From positions 1-64,000 of the forward strand of contig JAAMPI010000074.1 of the NCBI GenBank assembly GCA_013054445.1: a stretch of DNA of 64,000 nucleotides, given 5' to 3'. Made by a program: the position numbers and the translations under genes. Below, piece by piece: positions 22,550-33,991 of the stretch (position 1 is the stretch's first letter; each line of letters begins with the position of its first letter). The notes below the pieces were generated by a model. That model did not search any database and was not told where the DNA came from. It saw only the letters and a program-made list of their open reading frames with translations. This DNA comes from Cudoniella acicularis (lineage: Eukaryota; Ascomycota; Leotiomycetes; Helotiales; Helotiaceae).

Positions 22550-23065
22550 TTAATTGATTTACATTGTGCTACCTCCGATCGGGATGAGGCCGGCGAGTAG
22601 ATCGAGAAAAATAACAGGTAAGGCGATGCAAAAGCAATGCATTGATCCGACTAGCATAAAACGAAACCCCTCAGAAAACAGAGGTGAAGACCTCAAGTTT
22701 CCGCGGTGTTTCGTTCGGTGTCGATCAAGATATAAGCAGATCGCATCGATCCAGAAGACATCTTCGATTCTATGAGATTCCTTCCTGCTTTAGTACCAAA
22801 GAAAGCTATATAGATTTTCTATGAATTGAAATTCTTTGCTGTTCAATTGGATAGTGTAGCGGTGGTTGGAGTCGCCCCAAGTGTAAGACAAGGCTTTGTA
22901 GGCTCGTTGTTCCGAGAAGGGAACATTGACCAGTTCACAGACGATATTTTGAGACACTTCTGGGCGCGAAGGTACACCGCGGCTGAGTTTCAGAAGCCGA
23001 ATGCAGTGTTTGGGGTCCGGAAGATGGTCGTACTGAAATACGTTTTCAGGCGTTAGTTTTGCCAT
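22550..23065 (-). pseudogene. Truncated HET-domain pseudogene
   Basis: From about 23065 the minus strand reads a HET N-terminus: FQYDHLPDPKHCIRLLKL, then CELVNVPFSEQRAYKALSYT followed by WGDSN, the defining HET signature. The frame hits TAA at 22787. It then continues in the same frame with a second HET motif, EDVFWIDAIC, near 22730-22745. A one-base shift follows (ERN-type residues appear in the next frame) and homology fades by about 22690. The rest of the HET domain and the C-terminal region are missing. This is a different HET lineage from the 7.9 kb copy. Confidence 0.8.
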
Positions 23066-23291
23066 ATCTCGTTCGGTCAGCAGGCGGGTCTAGCTCGACC
23101 AGGACCCAAGAAAGTTTAGAGAAAACTAAGTGGAAGTTTTTGGATGCTTTTCCTCCAGAGCAACGTTTGTCGAATCTCTGAAGAGACAGTAAATTTAATA
23201 TTTCTTTTATGCTGTGGACCTCGTGGTAGCAATCTTCGCTTACTATATGGTTCTGCCTAACACATAGCCTTCCCTTGTGCAACCCCGCCAA

Positions 23292-23519
23292 CGGGAAAGA
23301 GGGCCGATCTGGGGCACGGGCCACACCCCCCATAAGGCACCCCCCAACACCTAGATTTGAATAGATCTTTCACTAGATAGATCTAAAGAAGATTCAAAAC
23401 ATATATATATACTATTATAAGAGGTTATGAGACTGTAGAGATAGAAAAGGGCAAATTCACCACAGATTTAGTAGATTTTTGTTGTTGTGGCCTGTGCCTC
23501 AGATCGGCCCCTTTTTCCG
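23292..23519. repeat. Element with 34-bp terminal inverted repeats (MITE-like)
   Basis: The arm at 23292-23325 (core GGGCCGATCTGGGGCACGGG) pairs with the inverse complement of 23486-23519, with about 29 of 34 positions identical. Most differences are A/G or C/T, as RIP would give. The 160-bp interior is AT-rich and noncoding. Size and structure fit a non-autonomous DNA transposon. No clear target duplication was seen. Confidence 0.6.
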
Positions 23520-24853
23520 TACCCGTACTCAGCCCATACTTCGCCTATATCGCCTCTGGTGACCGCGTCCAAAAACACTAAAAAATCACACGATCACTAC
23601 AAAGGCACTGCGCAGTGCCCTACTGTATATACTCGGGCTGCCGAGAACCTTTCAGATAGCTAATCGAAAGAGTTAATGCCTAGGTACCTAAGATTTCAGG
23701 AAAAAAGTTGTTTTTTTAATAGTAAATCGACTTACTTTTTTTTCTTACTAGTTCTTGGAGCAACTCTATCAAGCTTATTTCTCTAACCTACTTAATCTTA
23801 GTAGAATTCTCTTCCGAGTCTGTCTTTTAGAAACATGTTATCTCACATTGTGACTTGGGGACAATTCGAGTCACTTCTCTTGCAGCGTGCAGGTCGCCGT
23901 AATTTAGCAAATGACCACTAAATTAGAACGGGCTGGATGCTGTACCTAGGTAATTTAGTGATTAGTCGCTATCACACCACTAGAAAGAGACCTCCATGAA
24001 TTTGATGCCACGGTAGCAATTGATTTGCGATTATTTTGAAAATTGAGATACTAGTGATATGCGTTCGAGTTGATTTGAGCTGATATGATCATCGTGAATT
24101 TATTGTTCTCGTGGTGTAGTGCAATTGCGACGCCTGTAGGAAAGCGCTCAAAAACCGGATGCAGCGATTGCCTCTTATTTTTTCTAGGATCAATTCAAAG
24201 ACAACTCCAAGTGTGAATTGAAATTAATTAGAAGTGTCTAAGCACATAGTAAGTCGTTTGTAAAGAGTGGAGGGGCAAATTATTGAAGCAGGAGAGAGCA
24301 CCGTTGTGCGCTGAAGCACAGTGACCTCGGCGCTAAAATTTGGTGAGTGGCCGCTAAATTACAGCGTGCAGGGTCGTGTTTTCAAAAGTTAGGTAATCAA
24401 ATACCCCCGAAAACCAAAATGGGTCAATCAACTCTTTTACTCAAATTAAATATTGTTAGTGTATTTGATGCTACAAATGTGAGAATCTTTAGATTTTTAG
24501 GGAAATAAAATCTGTGATTATTTTGATATTTTGAAGTGTTCTCGAGAATCTCTCCCCTTTTCCGGAACCGAATCGTTAGTGCTAGAGGAAGGGTAAAAGA
24601 AATTCCCGATACATCCCTACCTGATTGCCGCATGCATCCAAAAGTTACCAGACCATATTCAAAAACAAAGGGAAATAAACATGCGCAAAAGGTGCTGGAG
24701 GATTTCTTTACTGATTTCCATACCCCTTTATCTATTATCTGGGCAATGAATACAAAGAAAGAATTCCAAGTATATTACCATCCCCAGAGAAAACGAATAT
24801 TCCGGGTTCAGGTTTTATATTCGTTTTAACAGACAACTAAGAAACTTCTCAAA
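23520..24853. other. Gene-poor stretch with scattered repeats
   Basis: No supported gene. It contains a perfect 16-bp palindrome GGCACTGCGCAGTGCC at 23604-23619. A near-identical direct repeat (CAGCGTGCAGGTCG at 23883, CAGCGTGCAGGGTCG at 24362) lies beside inverted TAATTTAG-type motifs and may bound an old element. Confidence 0.4.
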
Positions 24854-26251
24854 ATGAACTCGTCATCTGGATCTTCGTCAGATTCATCAGAATACCATAG
24901 TCACCCGAGAGGCAGGCATCTAATTCAATGCATCCTCAAAGCTTCTCAAGAACCAGGGCATACTGCGTATGATATTATGCGACTGCCCATGTATAAAACA
25001 TGGCAAGAACATATTGATAATCACGATGCAATTCAAGAAGAATTACATCCTAATGATTGCTCATGTGAAAACAGGGCCCAGGCTCTGACTCGTAAGCTTT
25101 CTCTTCATTATATATATATTAATTTATTAAATATCCACAGTAGTGAACAATGCTTGGGCAATCATTGGAACAGCCCCTGCTCCACAGACCTACAATGCGC
25201 TACTCCTCGCTCGACCCGTCCCAGCCATATTCATCCCAAGCTTTTTACCACCCCCAGACGTATACCCGCAAGACATTTTCATGGATCTCAACCGTCGGTG
25301 GGAGCTTGATATCGACCGTGTCCAAGACGGGCCTCTAACGCTTTTGTGGCGTTGCGATCGTGGAGAGACTGAGGCAAATGATACCTACAGACTCTTGTTC
25401 AGCGACAAGAAAAGTACTTTTTGGACCTCACTGGCCATTGGTCTTTACAATGACTGGCAATTTTGGGGCCACGTAAAGTGCAAGGTAGCTGAGTACTACC
25501 GGCGCGTGCGAACCGACCCTCAACACCCAAGAAATCAAGATTACGCTCTACTCAACATATCAGCTGTTGCCAAAGGCCACCGACCGTTTACTGCTCAGCT
25601 ACGCGCAGGTACCACGCAGAATGCGCAAACTGGACCGGTCCAGGTTAGTTCCGAACTCTGGCAGATTGTCGCAGACTGCTTCCACATCGAACTTCTCGTG
25701 ATATCTGGCGACACGAGAATGGGCGGGAAAAATGGACGAAGCCCCTACCTTCCCGTTGTTCCCCGTGGCAATCATAATAATCGCCAGGTTTTCTTGCGCA
25801 GGCTCCCGGATGATGAATATTTCTTCATCCGTCCCGACAAGCCGAATCCGCATGAGTTCCGCTACACCGGTCATATTCCCAGGGAAAAAATCAAGTTGCC
25901 TCCTAAAGCACAGGGGAGAACTGCACACAATATTGCGTGGCGAAGATCAAATGATAGGAGGAATCCATACATGTAAGAACCATTCTTGAACATTTCGTCC
26001 TCACACAATCCGAAATTTAACAGGGAAAATTCGCTAATATACCACCCAACAGAATCACCGACAACGACGGAGTCCCAGTAAACAACCAAAGAAATTACAT
26101 CGCGAATTATACCGGAACGGATCAACCTCCTTTTCATGTGGAGGATGCGCTCGAACCTGTTACCTTTACCACCTTGGCGGCTAGCCCACTAGTTATCGGT
26201 TTGACTGATGCTCAACTTAATCCTTATTACAATAACGGGCTTTGGCTATAG
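24854..26251 (+). CDS. Three-exon orphan protein, function unknown
   Basis: Exons are 24854-25091, 25141-25972 and 26053-26251. Introns are 25092-25140 (GTAAGC...CACAG) and 25973-26052 (GTAAGA...GCTAAT...AACAG). The total of 1269 bp gives 422 residues and all phases agree, so I take it as a real gene. The N-terminus is Ser-rich (MNSSSGSSSDSSEYHSHPRG). The middle is Trp- and Tyr-rich (RCDRGETEANDTYRLLFSD, WTSLAIGLYNDWQFWGHV). The segment SSELWQIVADCFHIELLVI faintly recalls OTU-like proteins, but no catalytic Asp-Gly-Asn-Cys motif is present, so I make no functional claim. No signal peptide or TM helix. It sits between repeat-rich stretches, which fits a lineage-specific gene. Confidence 0.7.
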
Positions 26252-26852
26252 TTAGCGAAATGACAGTATAGGTGCGGTGGCGCGGAAAAGGGGTTGGGTC
26301 ACTTGATCTCGCTTCCTCATATGTAGCTCTATAATCTGCAATTTCTATCTTGATTTATACGATTTATTCGGAATAAAGTAATACTTGTTCAAAGTTTTGA
26401 TCGGAATTTAACACTTTCTAAGAAACAATGAAGTAGTAGGAAATTAGGAATGGTACTCGTTTCAGCACTACCGATTTCACACACTGGGTGGAAGGAAGAC
26501 CCAGTCGCGTCACTTCCCAGCGCAATAAGTAGCAGCAAACAAATCCGACACCGTATTAAGATATTCAATTTCAAATTAAATCAAGTGAGTATATCGTTGT
26601 CATTAATACGAGTTGTAAAAGCCGTGTTCAAAAGAAATAAAGAATTCAAACCCGCATATTCTCGGAACTGACCTGAGATGAACTTTTCTTGGGGACCGCT
26701 TTGCGATTTATACGCGCTTCACCATGGCTGCGAAATACAGGTACCCACTCTCAAAAAATAGTCTGTCCAACTATGCTCAAATAAAAAAATGGCACCAAGC
26801 TTTTCTTTAGCATTGCCACACTACTATCAATTTCCTTGGATTAAGACAAGAA
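26252..26852. other. Intergenic, no gene recognised
   Basis: 601 bp between the 3' ends of two convergent genes. Short open frames occur on both strands without family resemblance. Confidence 0.45.
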
Positions 26853-27967
26853 CTATGAAACGTACGAGTAGCCTCCGCCGCCATTATTGCGACACCATCT
26901 CTTCTTCTCAAGCAATGCCAAAAAGCTAATAACAACCATCACCTCCCACAGCCTACCGAATTCATTCCTAGGGTCACGGCCGTCTCCCAGAAACTCCAAG
27001 TCCCATTTGTGCCTACTCCAGCTCGACATAATAGGAGTTGAGTACGCAGCAACTACCTCCCCTGTCCTTAGCCTGGTGAGCTCCATTCCATAACCAGAGC
27101 CTTGAGCCATCCAATCCCCAAGTCCTGCTAGGGAATGACTCCACTGCCATTGGAACGTCTCTTCCGCCCCACAACCAACAAGGGCGGTGAAAGAATAAGA
27201 GCGATTTATGAAGCCGTGTCCTTCCATGGTTTCTTCAAATTTTCGCCCTCCCACCCAGATGGTGAGATCAGACCAACCGCCGAGCCAAGGCAGTACAGCG
27301 GTAGCCATGATTTCTGAGTCTGGCGAGCTGTTTGGCCAGAGGATGACGTCTGGTTTGCTGCTGTATACAGAGTGAGTCTTGATATAAAACAACGGGTTCG
27401 TTTTGCGCTCCTCTTTCGACAATCCTATAACCCAGTCTCTGAATGGGCCATCAGGTGCTTCATATACTCCGAAAGAGACTGGGAAGATATGTTTCTTCGC
27501 TATGGTAACTGCAGAGCTCGTGGCTAGCTGCAATGGCGGGAAATTGCGGGGCTGAGGAGCTGGTATCGGGTGATCCAACTTGAAAGCTGGCCCTGAATGC
27601 CTTGGCGGTGGCAAACTACGATGATGGTGCGATCGTATCGGGTGTTTCGTCTTAGAAACTTTCGCCGGCACTGCTGCAGTGGCGGAAACCTCTGAGGATC
27701 CGAAGCTGGAGCCTGGTGTACTTTCTTACAGACCGAGGTTGGCAATGGTTGTTGAGCGGATGTAGAAGTGTGAGACGCAGCCGCTGAAGGAGGAGTTGGA
27801 AGATGCTGAGGATCAAAAAGTTCTTTGGAATGTGTTTTGTTGCAACAGGCTATGGGATGTTGATGTTTGCAATGCTTAGGTCGTTTTAGGAGACCACGTA
27901 GGTAGACATTGTGAGCTGGACAATAGTTAATATTCGCCTCGCTTCGAGTTATGTTTGCCGTTGACAT
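26853..27967 (-). CDS. Tubby C-terminal-like fungal protein with a frame break
   Basis: A hypothetical protein. From ATG 27967 (MSTANITRSEANINYCPAHN) an open frame runs through a Ser/Thr-rich stretch. A second frame on the same strand, open from about 27712, carries the domain to TGA near 26853: PLFYIKTHSVYSSKPDVILW, MATAVLPWLGGWSDLTIWVG, SYSFTALVGCGAEETFQWQW, WDLEFLGDGRDPRNEFGRLW. This layout (FYIKTHS..., TFQWQWSHS..., LWEVMVVISFLALLEKKRW) matches a widespread uncharacterised fungal family with a tubby C-terminal-like fold, as I recall it. The junction near 27715-27730 shows no clean GT-AG intron; a one-base frameshift fits better. So it is either slightly broken, missequenced, or spliced in a way I missed. 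Confidence 0.55.
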
Positions 27968-29767
27968 CTGCAAGGTTGAGCGGCGATAATCAAGTCGAAG
28001 AGAGTTGATGCTGAAAGTGCTCAGAAGGAAGACAAATCAAGCTGCGGGCACAACTCTGATGAGTGCTTCGTGATACAATTTGGAAGGTAAATGGGATAAT
28101 ACTGTAGGAAATAACCGAAAAGAGACAATCTACGTGTGCAATTATTCGGACATGCCATTTTTCAAGATCGAACAGACGACAACATTCAGATAAAGCGTGA
28201 AGAAGAGAACGAACTACAAAGGCAGTCACGCCCATGTTGGTTGCTGCTTCCAAAAATCTAAGCGTAGGTCAGTCGCGCCTGCAACTTTGGAAGTCAAATT
28301 CCTTCCAGGGGCTGAGAAAATTCTTCAGCAAACTGACCAAGAAAAGGCAAGAGCTACCAAGGAAATTCAGAACCCCACATTCTCTGAGTTTCCTCGTTCT
28401 CTTCGCAGAACATGAGGCAGAAAAAGTGGGTTGGTGAGGGGTGTTGGCTCATATGCGCAGACTGGAAGTTTCGAAGGCCGAATGATGAGAACGAAGACTC
28501 TCGAGTTAGGTGAGAATTCATAGACCTGTCCATTGAGAATTTAGGTTTTTGTCATCAAAGAATTGATACTCAGAACAGAGAGACCATGATGCTGAGAAGC
28601 CTCAAACTTGAAACCCGCTTTTAGTTCCTACTTCCCGACAGATCTTCCAATTAACATTCTTCACCCATGACACGTAACAGTCACCGAAGCCCTAGTATCA
28701 GGAACCGAGAGAATCCACTCTCTAGCTCGACGTGAAAATTGCAGACTGTATGTTCTTCACTTGGAAACGCACCAACGCAGAATTTGAACAGACAACCCAT
28801 GCAGGAACCAGGCACAAGTACATTGCCGCTGTCATCCATTCTCCATTTTCCATATTCACCGCCTTCTCAAGAAATCCAGTCACTACCAAAATTGAGACAT
28901 TTCAAGGTCAGATAAATGCCTCTTTAGGCGCCCCATGTTAAACTTTCGGAGAAATCGCCCGGTAACAGCGCGTTCTTTCAAAACAAAAAGCATAATATGT
29001 AATGCAAGGCATGAAAGACCCTTCCGAGCCGCTTCGGAATAAAGAAACAGAGATACATAGAAATTGGAGAAGAAGAACAAAAATAAAGGAAACCTGTCAT
29101 GAATGTGGCAGAGATTCATTGGGCAAGAAATTTGCCGTGGAGTTGCCGGAACGAAGGCAAAACGCCACGATTTTGGAAAGATCATCAAGAAAAAGCAAAA
29201 TAAAACGCCACAACGCCGGCACAATGCCCAAAGCACCAGCCTCTGAATCCTACTCGACACTTTGGCGAGCCCTGAACGGAGAGGTAAAGCAAAGCCTTAT
29301 GACAGGCTGTCAAATCTTTCTTTTCCTTCTCAAGATCCGCGGGGTTTCAAAGAAATTTGTCTCGTGCCAAATCTCTTCCCTAAAGCCTCCATTCTCATCA
29401 CACACCCTGTAGCATTTCTTCCCGTCCTGCATCCTCAGCTGCAGAACTTCTCCCATAATTGTCCCTCTAAGCCTACGGTCGTACAAGCCCCCACACGCAC
29501 ACTAGCGCCAAATTTAATACAAGGTACGTCCAGCCACAAGGGATTTATTCATGAGACTCTTTTCAATCCGGGAGTTCCCCGCATGGCTGACGGAAGACGC
29601 TGGCGGTTGGTTTGATGGATAGACATTCTAAAGTGGCGCGGCATCCGATTCCGGAAGACGTGGGCTGAATTGACTGGCTTGAACGATGTGACGAGGCTGC
29701 AAATCAGAAGGTCGACCCAAAATTGGGCAACATCTGAGTCAAATTCAACCCATGTTATACACCCCCT
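27968..29767. other. Gene-poor stretch
   Basis: 1.8 kb with only short overlapping open frames on both strands and no family resemblance or splice support. It leads into a foldback at 29768. Confidence 0.4.
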
Positions 29768-29870
29768 TCCCCCCCCCCCCCGCCTAAATAAAACGTAGCG
29801 TGACTAGGGTATTGTTTACGCCAGAACGTCCGTGCCAGCCTGGATACGCTACGTTTTATTTAGGGGGGGG
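29768..29870. repeat. Perfect 18-bp inverted repeat flanked by C-run and G-run
   Basis: Arms CTAAATAAAACGTAGCGT (29784-29801) and its exact inverse complement (29846-29863) are separated by 44 bp. Outside the left arm is a run of about 13 C (29769-29781) and outside the right arm a run of G, so the pairing extends to 25 bp or more. It could be a MITE-like foldback or a recent palindromic insertion. No coding content. Confidence 0.75.
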
Positions 29871-31032
29871 AGGGGGAGAGTACCGTTTAGAGCGGATTTC
29901 GAACACCTTAGCGGGGATGATCTGGATCACTGCCCGGGTTCTGAAGCTCGGTCAAAAGTGGAACGTGGGGGGAGACTCACTCCCCCAGGAAAAAACATAG
30001 GAAGCGATTTTTGTTTCAAGACCTATTGGTGGTTGTGTCAAAGGAGTGCTCTCTTGGCGTCTTCAAATCTTCCCTTAGTCCGATATGTTCGCCGGCTTAA
30101 TTGAAGCACTTTGCAGGATACGAAAAGCCGAGTGGATCTTCCTTATATCGCTGAACTCCAACAAGGCCTCTGCCTAGTGGTGATGGGTTAGAGGCTCACA
30201 CGAACCCCTCCGTCTTCGGCGTTGTGGTGATGATCGTGATTCGTGAGAACATGGAACTCTACCACCTCAATTGACCCTCATGACTAAAGTGCGAGGCACT
30301 GTGAGGGAAACAGCCGCTCACCAGCAGAATTAAAGGTCAAGTCCGAAAGAGTTTTATGTACTCGTTTTGAAATGTAGTACACAAGATGACTGCCTAGATT
30401 CAGCTATGATGAATACGAATTTCAAGGATTGATTCATCGGTAGGTAGACCAGATTAGAATCTCGAATGAGCAGAGACACCAGCTTTGGTAAAGGTTTGAA
30501 GACATTTTCCCAATCAAGCCCAAGATATCAACAAGGTGCGATTTTTGGAAGGAAAGTCCGGACCTGAATAGTATAGCCGCTGAAAAGACCCGCAGTTGGC
30601 GATATGTCCATTCGTAGTCTCCACCATAATTCGCCCAGGCTCTTGGTCCAGATGAAGTCACCGGGCAAAGGTTGCCGGTGGACCCACCACAGAAATGAAA
30701 GCGGTGAGAACGTTAAAAGCAGATCGATCTTGCCCATATGACCAAAGATTTTAGGAGAAGATCACCAGAAACATTCAGGTGATCCTTGAAATCGCCAGGG
30801 AATACATTCAAAAGACACGACTAAGATACTGTCACTCTACCTTCCTAGGAAATACTATCTGGGTGCAAAATGAGCTCGACGCGCAAGCCTTTGCTGGGAG
30901 CTGTCAGAAAATCAGATCGAGCCCGCATAGGGCAACTTCGAAGGAACGTGTTGGTTATTATGCGGGACGGACCGTGAAAATGCCAGCCTCATTTGCGTGA
31001 ATGATTGGTAGAACCAGACGTTATTTGCAAGA
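29871..31032. other. Intergenic, no gene recognised
   Basis: 1.16 kb without a supported gene. Short frames occur on both strands near 30434-30737 and are judged chance. Confidence 0.4.
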
Positions 31033-31442
31033 TTAGAGCGCCTTGAGCACCTCTCTTCGTAAAATCCCTGGATTTGGCTTGCTCACATAAGAACAAACAA
31101 CACTGATAAAAAACGCCATCATTTCCTTTGGCTCTTCAGAGTCATCCATGATTACCCTCTTCCGCAGCCATGTAAGGCTGCTTTCAAATTTCAAAGGGGT
31201 CAATGCCCTACGGATGTACCCGACGGTTTCTATCAAGCACAACCTAGTATCACTAGGCGCAGGGAAACACAGACCAGGTTCTCACATAATTCTGAGGTCA
31301 TGCCATTTAAGCGATCAAGAATAGATACAAAGAAGCCATGGAATTGACGTGAGTGACTTAACGCCCGAGCGTATTTCCCCGCTTCCCCTTGGGATAGTAG
31401 CACTTTCAGCGCTATATTCAAGAGTTCTCTGCAGTGTGCCAT
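31033..31442 (-). pseudogene. Possible gene fragment, unrecognised
   Basis: Two same-strand frames that overlap by 10 bp read like helical protein: HCRELLNIALKVLLSQGEAG with QFHGFFVSILDRLNGM (31233-31442), and LIETVGYIRRALTPLKFES with EEPKEMMAFFISVVCSYVS (31033-31242). They could be two exons or a frameshifted remnant of one gene. No family identified and no upstream exons found. Confidence 0.3.
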
Positions 31443-32329
31443 ATTGCGCGAGACTGTACAGGGGTCGTAGTCGAGGATGCGATTAAACTCTGTTCAGCCC
31501 TGAGTGATATATTTCGCTTACACAGAAGTAACGTATGATCCGAAATCGTTGCCGCCCCTACCGTAGACTAGTTGGCAGAGAAGCTTAATTCCGAGATGTT
31601 GCTAACTAGAGGGTAGAACAGGACCACTCATTGCTGCAGTTCGTTTATTCATTGGACTTGTGTTGACTCCTTCAACCGAGCTTAAAAAGCTTGGCTTACG
31701 AAGGTTCAGCCCATAAAGAAAGTAACAACAGACAAGGGTCTGAACGCCACACGCGATTTTAACACTTTATAACTTTTGCTACACACCATCAAAAAACTTG
31801 ATTTAAGCACTAGAATAGTCCTTAGGATGAGTACTATTCACCTATTATTTTTTATGTTTGGGCGATGCGCTGCGGTTGTGATGCCGGGGGGGGAGGGGTG
31901 GGGAGGCAAAAGTGAGACCCCTGCTAGCGCTATTACTTTCTTTATGGGCTGTACCTCCGTACACGGGCATCACATCCGCAGCCACCGCATACGTTTCCTG
32001 CTCCTCCAGATTGATGGGCACGCTTTTCCCCTGCATAAGTCTCGCCTCCAGCTGCACTCACTCAATGGTGAAATCCACACATGTATTAAACGCTGGTTCG
32101 CCATTGCCATCGACCCCACGAAGTACTTGGTCTGCGAGCATACGAAGGGTCTACATGCAGTACTTGATCTGTCTGGGACAACTCGTCCAATTCGGGATCT
32201 CATTTCTTCGCCGTACAGACTAAAAAGCGTGCTAGCGGCTGTCTCGTTCCTGTATAAAGGAAATTCCTCATATACCCAACGTGTTTCTTGATATCTTTTA
32301 GTTCAGCATCTGAAAGTGCTCAACCAACA
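31443..32329. other. Upstream region of the AflR-like gene
   Basis: 887 bp with several open frames that start without ATG or lack family resemblance. It probably contains the promoter of the gene beginning at 32330. No binding sites are claimed. Confidence 0.4.
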
Positions 32330-33721
32330 ATGGAACTTGTTGATCGAACCTCGCCTCCTATGAGTAAGAAAGCTCCTGCTGCGCAACAGCTACCTCAACA
32401 GAAACAAGGCGACCTGCACAAGGAAAAACGACAGTTCAGTTCTCAGAAGAAGAAACTCAGAGAGAGCTGCAACAGCTGTGCCACATCAAAAGTCAAGTGC
32501 AGTCGAGATCAGCCAATTTGCGCACGCTGCGAGGATCGAGAAATTATTTGCCAGTATAGCCCTTCGAAAAGAACTGGAAAGAAGCGAAAAGCCCGCGTTT
32601 CGGATGCATTCTCAGCAGACCTAAACAGGTCAAATACTGCCCCGAGGACGTTCAAATCGCCTTCGAATCTCAATTACCAAACTATCGGTTTGAACTATGC
32701 ACCGAAAAACGTCACGACCTGGGACTCGCCACGTAACCATTACCCGGGTGCGGTCTGGGGAACAGGAGTCGGTTCAGAGGCTCCTTTCGTGCGTGGCTCG
32801 CAAACCTCGACAACAAGCATAGAGACTCCTGGCTCATGGGAAGAGAAGACGTTCGATGTCAACGTTCACACCGGGCAGAGTGGGCCGATGCCATACTATA
32901 ACCCGGGATACAATGAACCCGGTTTTCTGGGTTCTTGTGACGACGCAAATCTAAACAATCCCAACATCGACACCCTTCTCCGTGGGTCGGACCGGAACGA
33001 TCCAGCCGCTGCTTTCGACTCCAGCACTCCAATATTGACGCCAGATTCGGACCGCCGAAGCTCCTCTGCAGATTCGAACGACTTCAGACCACAGCCGAGA
33101 TCTCATGACTGTATGTCTGTCGTTTTGGAAATCATACAAAGCCTACATGTAGCTCCTGTTTCATGCGCCTCGTTCGCAAGAGGAGGTCATCAGTCATCTC
33201 CTCAGACGCCAACTATCGATCGTGCCCTGGCAACAAACAAGGATATCATTGACTCTATCGGCACGATACTCGAGTGCTCCTGCTCCCTAGATCCACAACT
33301 TTATCTCATCCTGACTTTAGTCGCATCAAAGATCATCTCATGGTACAGCGCTATAGCTCGATGTGACGATCCAACCACAAATAATCGGGAGAACTCGGGC
33401 CCAAAGTCGAAACAAGTCTCTGAGCACGTTCGCTATCTTCCGATAACCGTGGGGATATATCATCTGGAAGGTGCAAATGAAGCAACGATGCGAGCACAAT
33501 TGGTCCTAAGCGAGTTGCATCGTGCTGTTGGGTTGGTGGGACAACTCGCGCAGCGATTCAACCAAGCAGAAGTTCCACAAGGATACGATGAACTCTTAGA
33601 TGGTAGTGCTCGGGATGAAAAGAGCGCTGCTCGATCTATGGGAGCGGAATTAGAAGCATTCTTGCTTTTCCGAATGCGGTCTATCACAACGCAGACAATG
33701 GAAGTACTGCGAAATGCGTAA
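32330..33721 (+). CDS. AflR-like Zn2Cys6 transcription factor
   Basis: A single-exon gene, 463 residues from ATG 32330 (context accaacaATGG; the frame is open about 40 bp upstream without another ATG). The zinc cluster is Cys47-x2-Cys50-x6-Cys57-x6-Cys64-x2-Cys67-x6-Cys74 (SCNSCATSKVKC), followed by a basic linker (SKRTGKKRKARV). After a Ser/Asn-rich middle, residues about 255-463 resemble the AflR C-terminal domain: CMSVVLEIIQSLHV, IDSIGTILECSCSLDPQLYL, SWYSAIARC, VGIYHLEGANEATMRAQLVL, LFRMRSITTQTMEVLRNA. AflR itself regulates aflatoxin/sterigmatocystin genes, but this domain is shared by many pathway regulators. No polyketide synthase, NRPS or tailoring enzyme is visible nearby, so its targets are unknown. 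It is convergent with another Zn2Cys6 gene 270 bp away. Confidence 0.88.
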   Translation: MELVDRTSPPMSKKAPAAQQLPQQKQGDLHKEKRQFSSQKKKLRESCNSCATSKVKCSRDQPICARCEDREIICQYSPSKRTGKKRKARVSDAFSADLNRSNTAPRTFKSPSNLNYQTIGLNYAPKNVTTWDSPRNHYPGAVWGTGVGSEAPFVRGSQTSTTSIETPGSWEEKTFDVNVHTGQSGPMPYYNPGYNEPGFLGSCDDANLNNPNIDTLLRGSDRNDPAAAFDSSTPILTPDSDRRSSSADSNDFRPQPRSHDCMSVVLEIIQSLHVAPVSCASFARGGHQSSPQTPTIDRALATNKDIIDSIGTILECSCSLDPQLYLILTLVASKIISWYSAIARCDDPTTNNRENSGPKSKQVSEHVRYLPITVGIYHLEGANEATMRAQLVLSELHRAVGLVGQLAQRFNQAEVPQGYDELLDGSARDEKSAARSMGAELEAFLLFRMRSITTQTMEVLRNA

Positions 33722-33991
33722 ATATAGATGGGGTTGCTTCCGGAGTTGTAAAATCGTCGAAAGTCACAAAGACGTCTCGTTAGTGTATATATGTATAGAT
33801 TGCTCGCGCAAGCTGGTTTACCGGAGGAGTCGAACAGAGCCAAACTTATAATTCGCCTTGGAACCTGAAGGCTTTTGTCCGTTTCTGTTTTGTGTGACGC
33901 ACTCAAATCATGTCCGGGATGGTTGTGTGTGGCTTTCGCCGGAGCTATGTGCTAGTTTCAATGCTTCGCACCGTGGAGAGCTCGCACCGAG

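Noticed and set aside
23604..23619. Perfect 16-bp palindrome GGCACTGCGCAGTGCC
   Set aside because: Isolated and without context for a binding site or element end; too short to interpret.
31776..32291. 171-codon plus-strand frame upstream of the AflR-like gene
   Set aside because: Overlaps open frames on the other strand, no motif or splice support; judged promoter DNA.
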